A stretch of 7,952 nt of DNA from Pseudomonadota bacterium. GTDB taxonomy: Bacteria; Pseudomonadota; Alphaproteobacteria; Acetobacterales; Acetobacteraceae. Of this stretch, positions 1 through 6,404 are shown one piece after another. Every line of letters starts with the position of its first letter. Position 1 is the first letter of the stretch. The stretch is from assembly GCA_021808185.1 (NCBI GenBank), contig JAKBCB010000160.1, forward strand, positions 1 through 7,952, read 5' to 3'. Under the pieces are notes generated by a model that was not told where the DNA came from, did no database searches, and saw nothing but the letters and a program-made list of their open reading frames with translations. Position numbers and translations under genes: made by a program.

Positions 1-867
1 CATTCCGGCGACTCCGCCTGCGCGCTGCCGCCGTACACGCTCTCGCCCGCAACGGTGACGGAGCTGAAGTCGCAGACCGAGGCGCTGGCCAAGGCGCTTG
101 GCATCGTCGGGCTGATGAACGTGCAATACGCCATCAAGGACTCCGCGATCTATGTGCTGGAGGTGAATCCGCGCGCCTCGCGCACCGTGCCGTTCGTCGC
201 CAAGGCCACGGGCGTGCCGGTGGCGAAGATCGGCGCCCGGGTGATGGCGGGCGCCCGGCTGTCGGACTTCCGTCTCGACGATCAGGCCATCGCGCCGCAT
301 GTCGCGGTGAAGGAGGCGGTGTTCCCCTTCGCCCGCTTCCCCGAGGTGGACACCATCCTGGGGCCGGAGATGAAATCCACCGGCGAGGTGATGGGGCTGG
401 ATGCCAGCTTCGAGCGCGCCTTCGCCAAGAGCCAGTTGGGCGCCGGCGTCAAGCTGCCGGACAAGGGCTGTGTGTTCCTCTCGGTGCGCGACAGCGACAA
501 GGCGGCGGCGGTGAACGTGGCGCGGCGGCTGATCGACCTGGGCTTCGCCATCCGCGCCACGCGCGGGACGGCGGCACGTCTGCGTGAGGCCGGGCTACCG
601 GTCTCGGTGGTCAACAAGGTGCTGGAAGGCCGGCCGCATTGCGTCGATGCGATCCGCTCGGGCGAGATCCAGTTGGTCGTCAACACGGCGGCGGGCGCGC
701 AGTCTGTTACGGACAGTTTCGACATCCGGCGCAGCGCGCTGACCCATGGGGTGCCGCATTACACGACCATTGCCGGCGCCCGGGCGGCGGCCCACGCCAT
801 CGCCGCGATGCGGACGGGCGCACTTGAAGTCGCGCCGCTACAGGCTTACTTTCGCGGTTCGTTCTGA
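1..867 (+). CDS. carB: Carbamoyl-phosphate synthase large subunit, C-terminal part (5' end outside window)
   Basis: CarB makes carbamoyl phosphate from bicarbonate, ATP and glutamine-derived ammonia in the cytoplasm, feeding pyrimidine and arginine synthesis. The frame is open from base 1 and ends at TGA 865-867, giving the last 288 residues of a protein normally about 1,070-1,100 long. The visible part starts inside the second ATP-grasp (carbamate-phosphorylating) half with the family motif HSGDSACALPPYTLSP (visible residues 1-16). EVNPRASRTVPFV (54-66) carries metal/ATP-binding Glu and Asn, and LGPEMKSTGEVMG (120-132) is also characteristic. From about residue 155 to the end lies the MGS-like allosteric domain (KGCVFLSVRDSDKAA, then VVNTAAG), which binds effectors such as UMP or ornithine in studied enzymes. 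No internal stop or frameshift is seen. The glutaminase subunit carA is not in the window. Identification is secure; allosteric behaviour is inferred from the family. Confidence 0.97.
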   Translation, partial: HSGDSACALPPYTLSPATVTELKSQTEALAKALGIVGLMNVQYAIKDSAIYVLEVNPRASRTVPFVAKATGVPVAKIGARVMAGARLSDFRLDDQAIAPHVAVKEAVFPFARFPEVDTILGPEMKSTGEVMGLDASFERAFAKSQLGAGVKLPDKGCVFLSVRDSDKAAAVNVARRLIDLGFAIRATRGTAARLREAGLPVSVVNKVLEGRPHCVDAIRSGEIQLVVNTAAGAQSVTDSFDIRRSALTHGVPHYTTIAGARAAAHAIAAMRTGALEVAPLQAYFRGSF

Positions 868-896
868 GTCCCGTCGCGGTCGGGCGGCCGGACGCT

Positions 897-936
897 GGCG
901 CTGTTTGCGCCGCGTCCACCGCCTTCCGCGGCGGTG
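897..936 (+). terminator. Two tandem hairpins in the carB-greA gap, possible weak terminator or leader structure
   Basis: The 128 bases between carB and greA contain two adjacent perfect inverted repeats. GGCGC (897-901) pairs with GCGCC (907-911) around a TGTTT loop, and CACCGCC (917-923) pairs with GGCGGTG (930-936) around a 6-base loop. The second stem is followed by TCGTTT (937-942), a poor U-tract. This could be a leaky terminator for carB, or a leader structure upstream of greA. I see no convincing sigma-70 promoter in the gap. In such GC-rich DNA, short stems arise by chance, so confidence is low. Confidence 0.3.
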
Positions 937-983
937 TCGTTTGGGCTTGGCCACGCCGTCCCACCCGTCCCCTTGCGTGCTCC

Positions 984-987
984 GAGG
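984..987 (+). promoter_or_regulatory. Ribosome binding site for greA
   Basis: GAGG lies 8 bases before the GTG at 996. This supports GTG 996 rather than the in-frame ATG at 1011 as the greA start. The extra N-terminal residues (MQKFP) also match the usual GreA beginning of the form MEKxPMT. Confidence 0.6.
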
Positions 988-995
988 TTGCGCCC

Positions 996-1472
996 GTGCA
1001 GAAGTTTCCGATGACCGCCCCCGGCCTGAAGCAGCTCGAAGACGAGTTGCGCAACCTGAAATCCGTGGAGCGTCCGGCCGTCATCCGGGCGATCGCGGAG
1101 GCGCGGACGCATGGCGACCTCTCGGAAAACGCCGAGTACCACGCCGCGCGCGAGCGCCAGAGCTTCATCGAAGGCCGCATCGCCGAGCTGGAGGAGATCG
1201 TCTCCTCCGTCGAGGTGATCGACCCGTCCACGCTCTCCGGCGAGCATGTGAAGTTCGGCGCGCATGTGTGGCTGATGGACGAGGAAACCGAGAAAGAGGC
1301 GACATACCAGATCGTCGGCGTGCATGAGGCCGACATCAAATCGGCGCGCCTGTCGATCTCCTCGCCGCTGGCCAAGGCGCTGATCGGCAAGAAAGTCGGC
1401 GATACCGTCTCCGTGCCGGCGCCGGGCGGCGATCGGTCCTACGAGATTTTGGGCGTCCGGTTCGGGCACTAG
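996..1472 (+). CDS. greA: Transcription elongation factor GreA
   Basis: GreA enters the secondary channel of RNA polymerase and stimulates cleavage of backtracked RNA, rescuing stalled complexes. The product has 158 residues, the normal family length. The N-terminal coiled coil (about residues 10-75) carries the tip motif HGDLSENAEYHAAR. In it Asp41 and Glu44 are the acidic tip residues needed for cleavage, with the same numbering as in E. coli. The C-terminal FKBP-like domain (about 80-158) has the typical VKFGA, YQIVG, ADIK and SPLAKALIGKKVGD blocks. The GTG start is chosen because of the GAGG upstream and alignment of MQKFPMT with other GreA N-termini. It follows carB and is followed after 3 bases by the threonine ammonia-lyase gene, so its transcript probably continues downstream. 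Nothing is abnormal in the sequence. Confidence 0.97.
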   Translation: MQKFPMTAPGLKQLEDELRNLKSVERPAVIRAIAEARTHGDLSENAEYHAARERQSFIEGRIAELEEIVSSVEVIDPSTLSGEHVKFGAHVWLMDEETEKEATYQIVGVHEADIKSARLSISSPLAKALIGKKVGDTVSVPAPGGDRSYEILGVRFGH

Positions 1473-1475
1473 CCC

Positions 1476-2678
1476 GTGAGCATGATCGGGCTGTCCGACG
1501 TTCGCGCGGCGGCCGCGCGAATCGCGGGCAAGGTGGTGCGCACGCCCACGCTGCACAGCGACGCGCTGTCGCGCGCGACCGGCGCGCATGTGACGCTGAA
1601 GCTGGACAACCTCCAGGCGACCGGCGCGTTCAAGGAACGCGGTGCCGCCAACCGCCTGGCGCTGCTGAGCCCCGCTGAGCGCGCCGCCGGCGTGGTGGCG
1701 ATGTCGGCCGGCAACCATGCGCAGGCGGTGGCACGGCACGCGCAGTTGCTCGGCATTTCCGCCGTCATCGTGATGCCGAAATTCACCCCGCTGACCAAGG
1801 TCTCCCGGACGGCCGGCTGGGGTGCCCGCGTGGTGCTGCACGGCGAGGCGCTGGCCGAGGCGGCCGAGCACGCCCACGCCATCGCCCGCGACGAGGGGCG
1901 GGTGTTCGTGCACCCCTACGACGACCCGGCGGTGATGGCGGGCCAGGGCACACTGGCGCTGGAACTGCTGGAAGATGCTCCCGACCTTGAGACACTGGTC
2001 ATTCCCGTGGGCGGCGGCGGGCTGATCGCGGGCTGCGCGGTGGCGGCGGCGGGGATCAAGCCGGGGATCGAGGTGATCGGCGTCGAGGTCGCGGCGTACG
2101 CCGCGCTGGCGCAGCGGCTCGCGGGCCTGCCGGTCTCGGTGGGCGGGGCGACCATCGCCGAGGGCATCGCGGTGCGCGACATCGGCACCGCGCCGCTCGC
2201 GGTGATCCGCGCGCATGTGGCCGACGTGGTGGTGGTGCCGGAACGCGCGGTGGAGGAAGCCATCGCGCTGCTGGTCGAAGGCTGCAAGACCGTCGCCGAG
2301 GGCGCGGGCGCCGCGGGCGTTGCGGCTCTGCTGGCCTTCCCGGACCGGTTTGCCGGCAAGCGGGTGGGCATCCCCGTGTGCGGCGGCAACATCGATTCGC
2401 GCATTCTGGCCAACGTGCTGCTGCGCAACCTGCTGCGCGACGGGCGGCTGCGGCGGCTGGTGGTGGAATGCCCGGACCGGCCCGGCGTGCTGGCGGACAT
2501 CTCGGGCAAGATCGGCGGCGCCGGCGGCAACATCATCGACGTGTCGCATCACCGCATGTTCGCCTCCCCCAGCGTGCAGACAGCGGAACTGGAAGTGATG
2601 TTCGAGGCGCGGGACGCCGAGCACAGCGCCGAGATCGTGCGCATGCTGCAACAGACCTACACGATCCGGCTGAGCTAG
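1476..2678 (+). CDS. ilvA: Threonine ammonia-lyase (threonine dehydratase), medium form with one ACT domain
   Basis: This is a PLP enzyme of fold type II that deaminates L-threonine (often also L-serine) to 2-oxobutanoate (or pyruvate) and ammonia in the cytoplasm. The 400 residues include the PLP-lysine motif TGAFKERGA (Lys53), SAGNHAQAVA (77-86, phosphate/substrate loop) and the glycine loop PVGGGGLIAG (177-186). VAEGAGAAG (273-281) and CGGN (302-305) follow. A C-terminal ACT domain runs from about 327 to 400, beginning LVVECPDRPGVLADIS. Length and one ACT domain fit the medium form, between short catabolic TdcB (no ACT) and long biosynthetic IlvA (about 514 residues). The ACT domain suggests amino-acid effector binding; whether isoleucine or valine is not visible. 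GTG 1476 lies 3 bases after the greA stop; ATG 1482 is an alternative start. No strong Shine-Dalgarno sequence is seen, so translation probably depends on coupling. A serine-specific role cannot be excluded. Confidence 0.92.
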   Translation: MSMIGLSDVRAAAARIAGKVVRTPTLHSDALSRATGAHVTLKLDNLQATGAFKERGAANRLALLSPAERAAGVVAMSAGNHAQAVARHAQLLGISAVIVMPKFTPLTKVSRTAGWGARVVLHGEALAEAAEHAHAIARDEGRVFVHPYDDPAVMAGQGTLALELLEDAPDLETLVIPVGGGGLIAGCAVAAAGIKPGIEVIGVEVAAYAALAQRLAGLPVSVGGATIAEGIAVRDIGTAPLAVIRAHVADVVVVPERAVEEAIALLVEGCKTVAEGAGAAGVAALLAFPDRFAGKRVGIPVCGGNIDSRILANVLLRNLLRDGRLRRLVVECPDRPGVLADISGKIGGAGGNIIDVSHHRMFASPSVQTAELEVMFEARDAEHSAEIVRMLQQTYTIRLS

Positions 2679-2682
2679 GCCG

Positions 2683-3855
2683 ATGCCGCGATCGCCTGAC
2701 CCTTGGGGCGAGGCGGCGCGGCATGAATGGGCTCTCGACCCCGGCTATCTGACCGTCAACCACGGCTCCTACGGCGCCGCGCCGCGCGTGGTGCTGGCGG
2801 CACAACGGGACTGGCAGCGCCGGATGGAGGCGCAGCCGGTGCGCTTCTTCGCGCGCGAGGCGCCGGCCGCGTTGCGCCAGGCGGCCGGGCGGCTGGCCGC
2901 ATTCCTGGGCGCGCGGGGCGAGGACGTGGTGTTCGTCGAGAACGCCACCGCTGGCTGCAACGCGGTGCTCCGCTCGCTGGATTTTGCTCCCGGCGACGAG
3001 ATTCTTGTGCTGTCGCACGGCTACGGCGCGGTGGTGAAGGCGGCGCACTACGTGGCCTCGCGCACCGGCGCGCATGTGGTGACGGCCCCCCTGCCCTTCC
3101 CGCGCGGCGACGACGACGCGATGGTGGCCGCGGTGGCGGGGGCGATCACGCCGCGTACGCGGCTTGCGGTGCTGGACCATGTCACGTCGTCCAGCGCGCT
3201 GGTTCTGCCGCTGGCGCGGCTGGTCGCCACATGCCACGCGGCCGGGGTGAAGGTGCTGGCGGACGGGGCGCACGGGCCGGGCAACCTCGACCTCGACGTG
3301 CCGGCGACCGGGACGGATTACTATGTCGGCAACTGCCACAAATGGCTGTGCGCGCCCAAGGGCTGCGCCTTCCTATGGGCGCGGCCGGAGCGGCAGAAGG
3401 GGCTGCACCCGCTGACCATCTCGCACGGCTATGGCGCGGGGTTCCTGGCCGAGTTCGACTGGATCGGCACGCGCGACATCAGCGCGTGGCTGGCGGTGAC
3501 GGCGGCGCTGGATTTCCACGAACGCCTCGGCGGCGCCGCGTTGCGCGCGCGCGGCCGGTCGCTGGCGGCGGAGGGAGCGGCGTTGCTGGCCGGGCGGCTC
3601 GGCACCGAGACCGGCAGCGGCAACGCGGCGGAGAACGCGATGGGTCTGGTGCGGCTGCCGTTGACCGGCGAGATCGGCCAGCGCCGGGCGCTGGCGATCC
3701 GGGAGCGGCTGCTGGACGCGGGCACGGACGCGCCGGTGAACGAGGTGGATGGCGGCATCTGGCTGCGCATCTCGGCCGCCCCGTACAGCACGCCCGGGGA
3801 TTTCGCGCGGCTGGCGGAGATATTGAAGCAGGGCCTGGCGGCCGGGCACTTCTAG
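2683..3855 (+). CDS. Class V aminotransferase-fold PLP enzyme, isopenicillin N epimerase (CefD)-like
   Basis: This is a cytoplasmic PLP enzyme of fold type I, aminotransferase class V, 390 residues and full length for the family. Visible marks are YLTVNHGSYGAAPR (22-35), the cofactor-contacting VENATAG (85-91), DHVTSSSALVLP (165-176), LADGAHGPG (192-200; Asp194 should contact the PLP ring nitrogen) and NCHKWLCAPKG (217-227; Lys220 should form the Schiff base). WIGTRD (260-265) follows. This set matches proteins usually annotated as isopenicillin N epimerase-like, but no beta-lactam synthesis genes are nearby, so that name should not be taken literally. Related members act as cysteine desulfurases/lyases, ergothioneine-type C-S lyases, or transaminases; the sequence alone does not decide. 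The ATG lies 4 bases after the ilvA-type stop, with TAGG too close to be an ideal ribosome site, suggesting coupling. A functional link to threonine or serine metabolism is inference only. Confidence 0.85.
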   Translation: MPRSPDPWGEAARHEWALDPGYLTVNHGSYGAAPRVVLAAQRDWQRRMEAQPVRFFAREAPAALRQAAGRLAAFLGARGEDVVFVENATAGCNAVLRSLDFAPGDEILVLSHGYGAVVKAAHYVASRTGAHVVTAPLPFPRGDDDAMVAAVAGAITPRTRLAVLDHVTSSSALVLPLARLVATCHAAGVKVLADGAHGPGNLDLDVPATGTDYYVGNCHKWLCAPKGCAFLWARPERQKGLHPLTISHGYGAGFLAEFDWIGTRDISAWLAVTAALDFHERLGGAALRARGRSLAAEGAALLAGRLGTETGSGNAAENAMGLVRLPLTGEIGQRRALAIRERLLDAGTDAPVNEVDGGIWLRISAAPYSTPGDFARLAEILKQGLAAGHF

Positions 3856-3886
3856 CCCAGCGCGCCGAGGCTTGCCTGCGTGACGA

Positions 3887-4783
3887 CTACTTGCCGGCCA
3901 GCGCGCTACGCCAGTTGTGCTGTTCCTTGAAGCCGAGCACCTCGCGCGTCTTGCGGTTGGAGAGCAGCGTCTCGAACTCGCCCAGCGTTCCCTTCACCGG
4001 CACGTTCGGATAGTAGCGGCGCAGCAGCTCCGCGGTCGGCAGGTCCGACGAGCAGTCGTTCTGGGCCGCGTTGAACACCTGGTAGCCCAAGCCGTCCTTC
4101 TCGATCGCAAGGCGGACGATCTGGCCGAGGTCGCGCGCGTCGATGTAGCTCCAGGTGATGCGCTTGCGGCCATCCGGCGTCTTGAAGAACTCCGGGAACT
4201 TCGCGTACTCGTGCGGCTCGATCACGTTGCCGATGCGGATGGCGTAGATGTCGCTCTCGAAGCGCTGCGCGAAGGCGTGCGCGGTACGCTCGTTGCAGAT
4301 CTTCGACAGCGCGTAGCTGTCCATCGGGTCCACCGGGTAGTCCTCGTCCAGCGGGAGGTACTTCGGGTCGCGCGGTTCGTTGGCGAACACGACGCCATAC
4401 GTCGTCTCGGACGAGGCGATGATCGTCTTCTTGATCCCGAGCTTCGCCGCCGCCTCGATGACGTTGTAGGTGCCCATGGTGTTGATGCGGAACACCTCGT
4501 TGTCGGGCACGATCATGATGCGCGGGATGGCGGCGAAATGCACCACGGCGTCCACCGGCTTCGGCCGCAGATCCGGCGCGAACTCGTGCAATTCCATCGT
4601 GCTGGACATGGCGTTGAACACCTGTCCGCTGTCGGTGATGTCGGTGATGAGCGTGCGGACATGCGGATTGTCGAGCGGCTTGGTGTCGATGTTGAGCACC
4701 TGATAGCCGTGCTCGACGAGGTGCTGCACGACATGGCGGCCGGCCTTGCCGCTGCCGCCGGTGAAGATGATGCGTTTGGTCAT
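3887..4783 (-). CDS. NAD(P)-dependent extended SDR: sugar epimerase/dehydratase or dehydrogenase
   Basis: The product is a 298-residue cytoplasmic extended short-chain dehydrogenase/reductase of the NAD-dependent epimerase/dehydratase family. It has an N-terminal Rossmann fold with GGSGKAG (9-15, GxxGxxG), an acidic residue after the second strand (NIDTKP, Asp33, favouring NAD), VHFAAIP (81-87), and the catalytic set Ser125 (in SSETTYG), Tyr157 and Lys161 (YALSK). The C-terminal substrate region has RIGNVIEP, WSYIDARDLG and FNAAQNDCSSDLPT. The ATG at 4783 is chosen because the Rossmann strand begins right after it and AGGAA lies 7 bases upstream; an in-frame extension to 5050 overlaps the ATPase gene and is not protein-like. 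It lies 43 bases after the ATPase stop, so it is the distal gene of the sugar-transport operon. It probably oxidises or epimerises the imported sugar or a derivative, as uronate or aldose dehydrogenases of this fold do. The substrate cannot be read from sequence. Confidence 0.9.
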   Translation of the reverse strand: MTKRIIFTGGSGKAGRHVVQHLVEHGYQVLNIDTKPLDNPHVRTLITDITDSGQVFNAMSSTMELHEFAPDLRPKPVDAVVHFAAIPRIMIVPDNEVFRINTMGTYNVIEAAAKLGIKKTIIASSETTYGVVFANEPRDPKYLPLDEDYPVDPMDSYALSKICNERTAHAFAQRFESDIYAIRIGNVIEPHEYAKFPEFFKTPDGRKRITWSYIDARDLGQIVRLAIEKDGLGYQVFNAAQNDCSSDLPTAELLRRYYPNVPVKGTLGEFETLLSNRKTREVLGFKEQHNWRSALAGK

Positions 4784-4790
4784 GGCGAAG

Positions 4791-4795
4791 TTCCT
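4791..4795 (-). promoter_or_regulatory. Ribosome binding site for the SDR gene
   Basis: AGGAA on the minus strand lies 7 bases before the ATG at 4783. It fixes the start of the dehydrogenase/epimerase gene and argues against longer in-frame starts inside the ATPase gene. Confidence 0.65.
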
Positions 4796-4826
4796 GTCAC
4801 GATGGTTGGAGAAAGAAAAATCCGGA

Positions 4827-6329
4827 TCAGCCGGCGGCGGCCTGCATGATGCTCTCCTGCGATGCATCGGCACGGCTGAAAACATGGGCGATCTGGCCGT
4901 CCTTGACGACGGCGACGCGGTCGCTGACCGCCAGCACCTCCGGCAGATCAGACGAAATGACGATAATGCCCATCCCCTCGCGCGCGAGCCGGGCCAGAAG
5001 CGCGTGGACTTCGGCCTTGGCGCCGATGTCGATGCCGCGCGTGGGTTCATCGACGATCAGGATGCGCGGCCCGCGCGCGACCCATTTCGCAATGACGACC
5101 TTCTGCTGGTTGCCGCCGCTGAGGTTGATGACGCGCTGTTCGCTGCTCGGCGTCTTGATACCCAGCGTGCGCACGAACTCCTCGCAGCGCCGCGCCTCGG
5201 CGGCGCGGTCGATGAACTGCCAGGGCGAATAGGCTTCCAGATGCGTCAGACTGAAGTTCTCGCGCACGCTCATGCCGAGCACGAGGCCCTGGGTCTTGCG
5301 ATCCTCGGTCACGAAGCCGATGCCGTGCGAAATGGCATCGCCCGGCGTGCCGATATCGACCTTGGCGCCGTCGATGCGGATGTCCCCGGTGTAGCCGCGC
5401 ACGCCGAAGATCATCTCCATGATCTCGGTGCGGCCGGCGCCGATCAGCCCGAAGAAGCCGAGGATTTCCCCGCGATGCAACTGGAATGACACGTCGCGGA
5501 CTTTCGCGCCGTGGGGCTTCGCATGGCGCAAGGTCAAACCCTCGACGGCCATCACAACCTGATCGGTCGCGTGCGAAGCGTGCGTCCCATACAACTGGGT
5601 GAGTTCGCGGTCCACCATCTTGCGCACCAGGATGTCGCGCGTGATGTCGCCGATGGGTAGCGAGTCGATGGTCGAACCGTCGCGCAGGATGGTGACACGG
5701 TCAGCGATCTCGAAGATCTCGTCGAGCCGGTGCGTGATATAGACGATCCCGACATTGCGTGCGCGCAGCGCGCGGATCAGCCCGAGCAGCGTGACCGTCT
5801 CGTGATGACTGAGCGAGGCGGTCGGCTCGTCCATGATGATAATCTTGGATTCGTACGAGATCGCCTTGGCGATCTCGATCATCTGCTGCTGGCCGATGCT
5901 GAGATCGCCGACGCGCGTGGTGGGCGCGATGTCCATCTCCAGCCGCTCCAGCACCTTGCGGGCCTCGGCGTTCATCCGTCTCGTGTCGAGCAACCCCGCG
6001 CGTCCCACCGGCTCGCGGGCGAGGAACAGGTTTTCCGCCACCGTCAGATTATCGACGACGGACAGCTCCTGATAAATGATGCTGATGCCCAGCGCGCGCG
6101 CGTGCACGGGGTCGCGAATTTCGACTTCATGTCCGTCGATCAGAATCTTGCCGCCGGGGTCGGCACCCTGCACCCCGGTCATGATCTTCATCAGCGTGCT
6201 TTTGCCCGCGCCGTTCTCGCCGGCCACGGCATGCACCTCCCCCTGCCGCACCAGCAGATCGACGCGATTCAGCGCCCGTACACCGGGAAAGGTTTTGGAA
6301 ATGTTGTGCATTTCCAGAAATGGCTGCAT
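4827..6329 (-). CDS. Sugar ABC transporter ATP-binding protein, CUT2 (RbsA/MglA/XylG-type), two ATPase domains
   Basis: This protein powers import of a sugar by the permease encoded upstream, acting on the cytoplasmic face of the inner membrane. Its 500 residues hold two fused nucleotide-binding domains, as in RbsA, MglA, AraG and XylG. Domain 1 has Walker A GENGAGKST (37-45), Q-loop YQELS (86-90), signature LSIGQQQM (143-150), Walker B IIIMDEPT (163-170) and the switch His200. Domain 2 has a degenerate Walker A GLIGAGRTE (294-302; Arg300 replaces Lys), signature LSGGNQQK (403-410) and Walker B ILIVDEPT (423-430). The changed second Walker A is normal for this family and implies one main catalytic site. 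ATG 6329 is preferred over TTG 6353 because homologues begin close to LLEMxxISKxFPGV and because a weak GAG-type ribosome site sits 8 bases upstream. The gap after the binding-protein gene is 75 bases and holds a strong inverted repeat. Substrate identity is unknown. Confidence 0.95.
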   Translation of the reverse strand: MQPFLEMHNISKTFPGVRALNRVDLLVRQGEVHAVAGENGAGKSTLMKIMTGVQGADPGGKILIDGHEVEIRDPVHARALGISIIYQELSVVDNLTVAENLFLAREPVGRAGLLDTRRMNAEARKVLERLEMDIAPTTRVGDLSIGQQQMIEIAKAISYESKIIIMDEPTASLSHHETVTLLGLIRALRARNVGIVYITHRLDEIFEIADRVTILRDGSTIDSLPIGDITRDILVRKMVDRELTQLYGTHASHATDQVVMAVEGLTLRHAKPHGAKVRDVSFQLHRGEILGFFGLIGAGRTEIMEMIFGVRGYTGDIRIDGAKVDIGTPGDAISHGIGFVTEDRKTQGLVLGMSVRENFSLTHLEAYSPWQFIDRAAEARRCEEFVRTLGIKTPSSEQRVINLSGGNQQKVVIAKWVARGPRILIVDEPTRGIDIGAKAEVHALLARLAREGMGIIVISSDLPEVLAVSDRVAVVKDGQIAHVFSRADASQESIMQAAAG

Positions 6330-6359
6330 CGGCTGGGCTCGCTTTCGCCACAAGGAAGT

Positions 6360-6387
6360 CCGGCCGGGGCGCGCGTGCCCCGGCCGG
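6360..6387 (-). repeat. Perfect 11-bp inverted repeat between binding-protein and ATPase genes
   Basis: The arm CCGGCCGGGGC (6360-6370) is exactly complementary to GCCCCGGCCGG (6377-6387), with a 6-base loop. The transcript would form a very stable GC hairpin 17 bases after the binding-protein stop codon and about 30 bases before the ATPase start. On the minus strand no U-run follows (the next bases are ACTTCC), so this is unlikely to be a full intrinsic terminator. Its position fits a 3' mRNA-stabilising or partial-termination element that raises binding-protein levels over the transporter subunits. That role is inference; the repeat is seen directly. Confidence 0.75.
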
Positions 6388-6404
6388 CGCGTATCGAAGG
6401 CGGG

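Noticed and set aside
846..2651. A 601-codon open frame on the minus strand opposite greA and the threonine ammonia-lyase gene
   Set aside because: The translation is rich in His, Arg, Ala and Gly with no recognisable domain. It lies exactly opposite two certain genes, as expected when GC-rich third positions remove stop codons from the complementary frame.
2683..3855. Beta-lactam antibiotic biosynthesis locus, suggested by the CefD-like protein
   Set aside because: No isopenicillin N synthase, ACV synthetase, expandase or related gene is present in the window, and the fold is shared by many unrelated enzymes.
2727..4013. A 428-codon open frame on the plus strand in another frame of the aminotransferase gene
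   Set aside because: It is Gly/Arg/Ala-rich with no motifs, while the overlapping frame carries complete class V PLP motifs.
4822..4834. CCGG-CTGAT-CCGG hairpin followed by ATTTTT on the minus strand at the end of the ATPase gene, as a terminator
   Set aside because: The stem is only 4 base pairs and overlaps the stop codon, and the downstream SDR gene has a good ribosome site 43 bases away. It is too weak to call.
3917..4849. A 310-codon open frame on the plus strand opposite the SDR gene
   Set aside because: It is composed mostly of Val, Leu, Arg, Asp and His repeats without a domain, fully antisense to a gene with clear Rossmann motifs.
4784..5050. N-terminal extension of the SDR by 89 codons into the ATPase gene
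   Set aside because: The extension is Arg/Ser-rich and out of frame with the ATPase. The Rossmann strand and an AGGAA ribosome site place the start at 4783.
5424..5450. Degenerate Walker A (Arg for Lys) in the second ATPase domain as a possible inactivating mutation
   Set aside because: This substitution is standard in CUT2 double-domain ATPases such as RbsA and MglA; the rest of domain 2 is intact.
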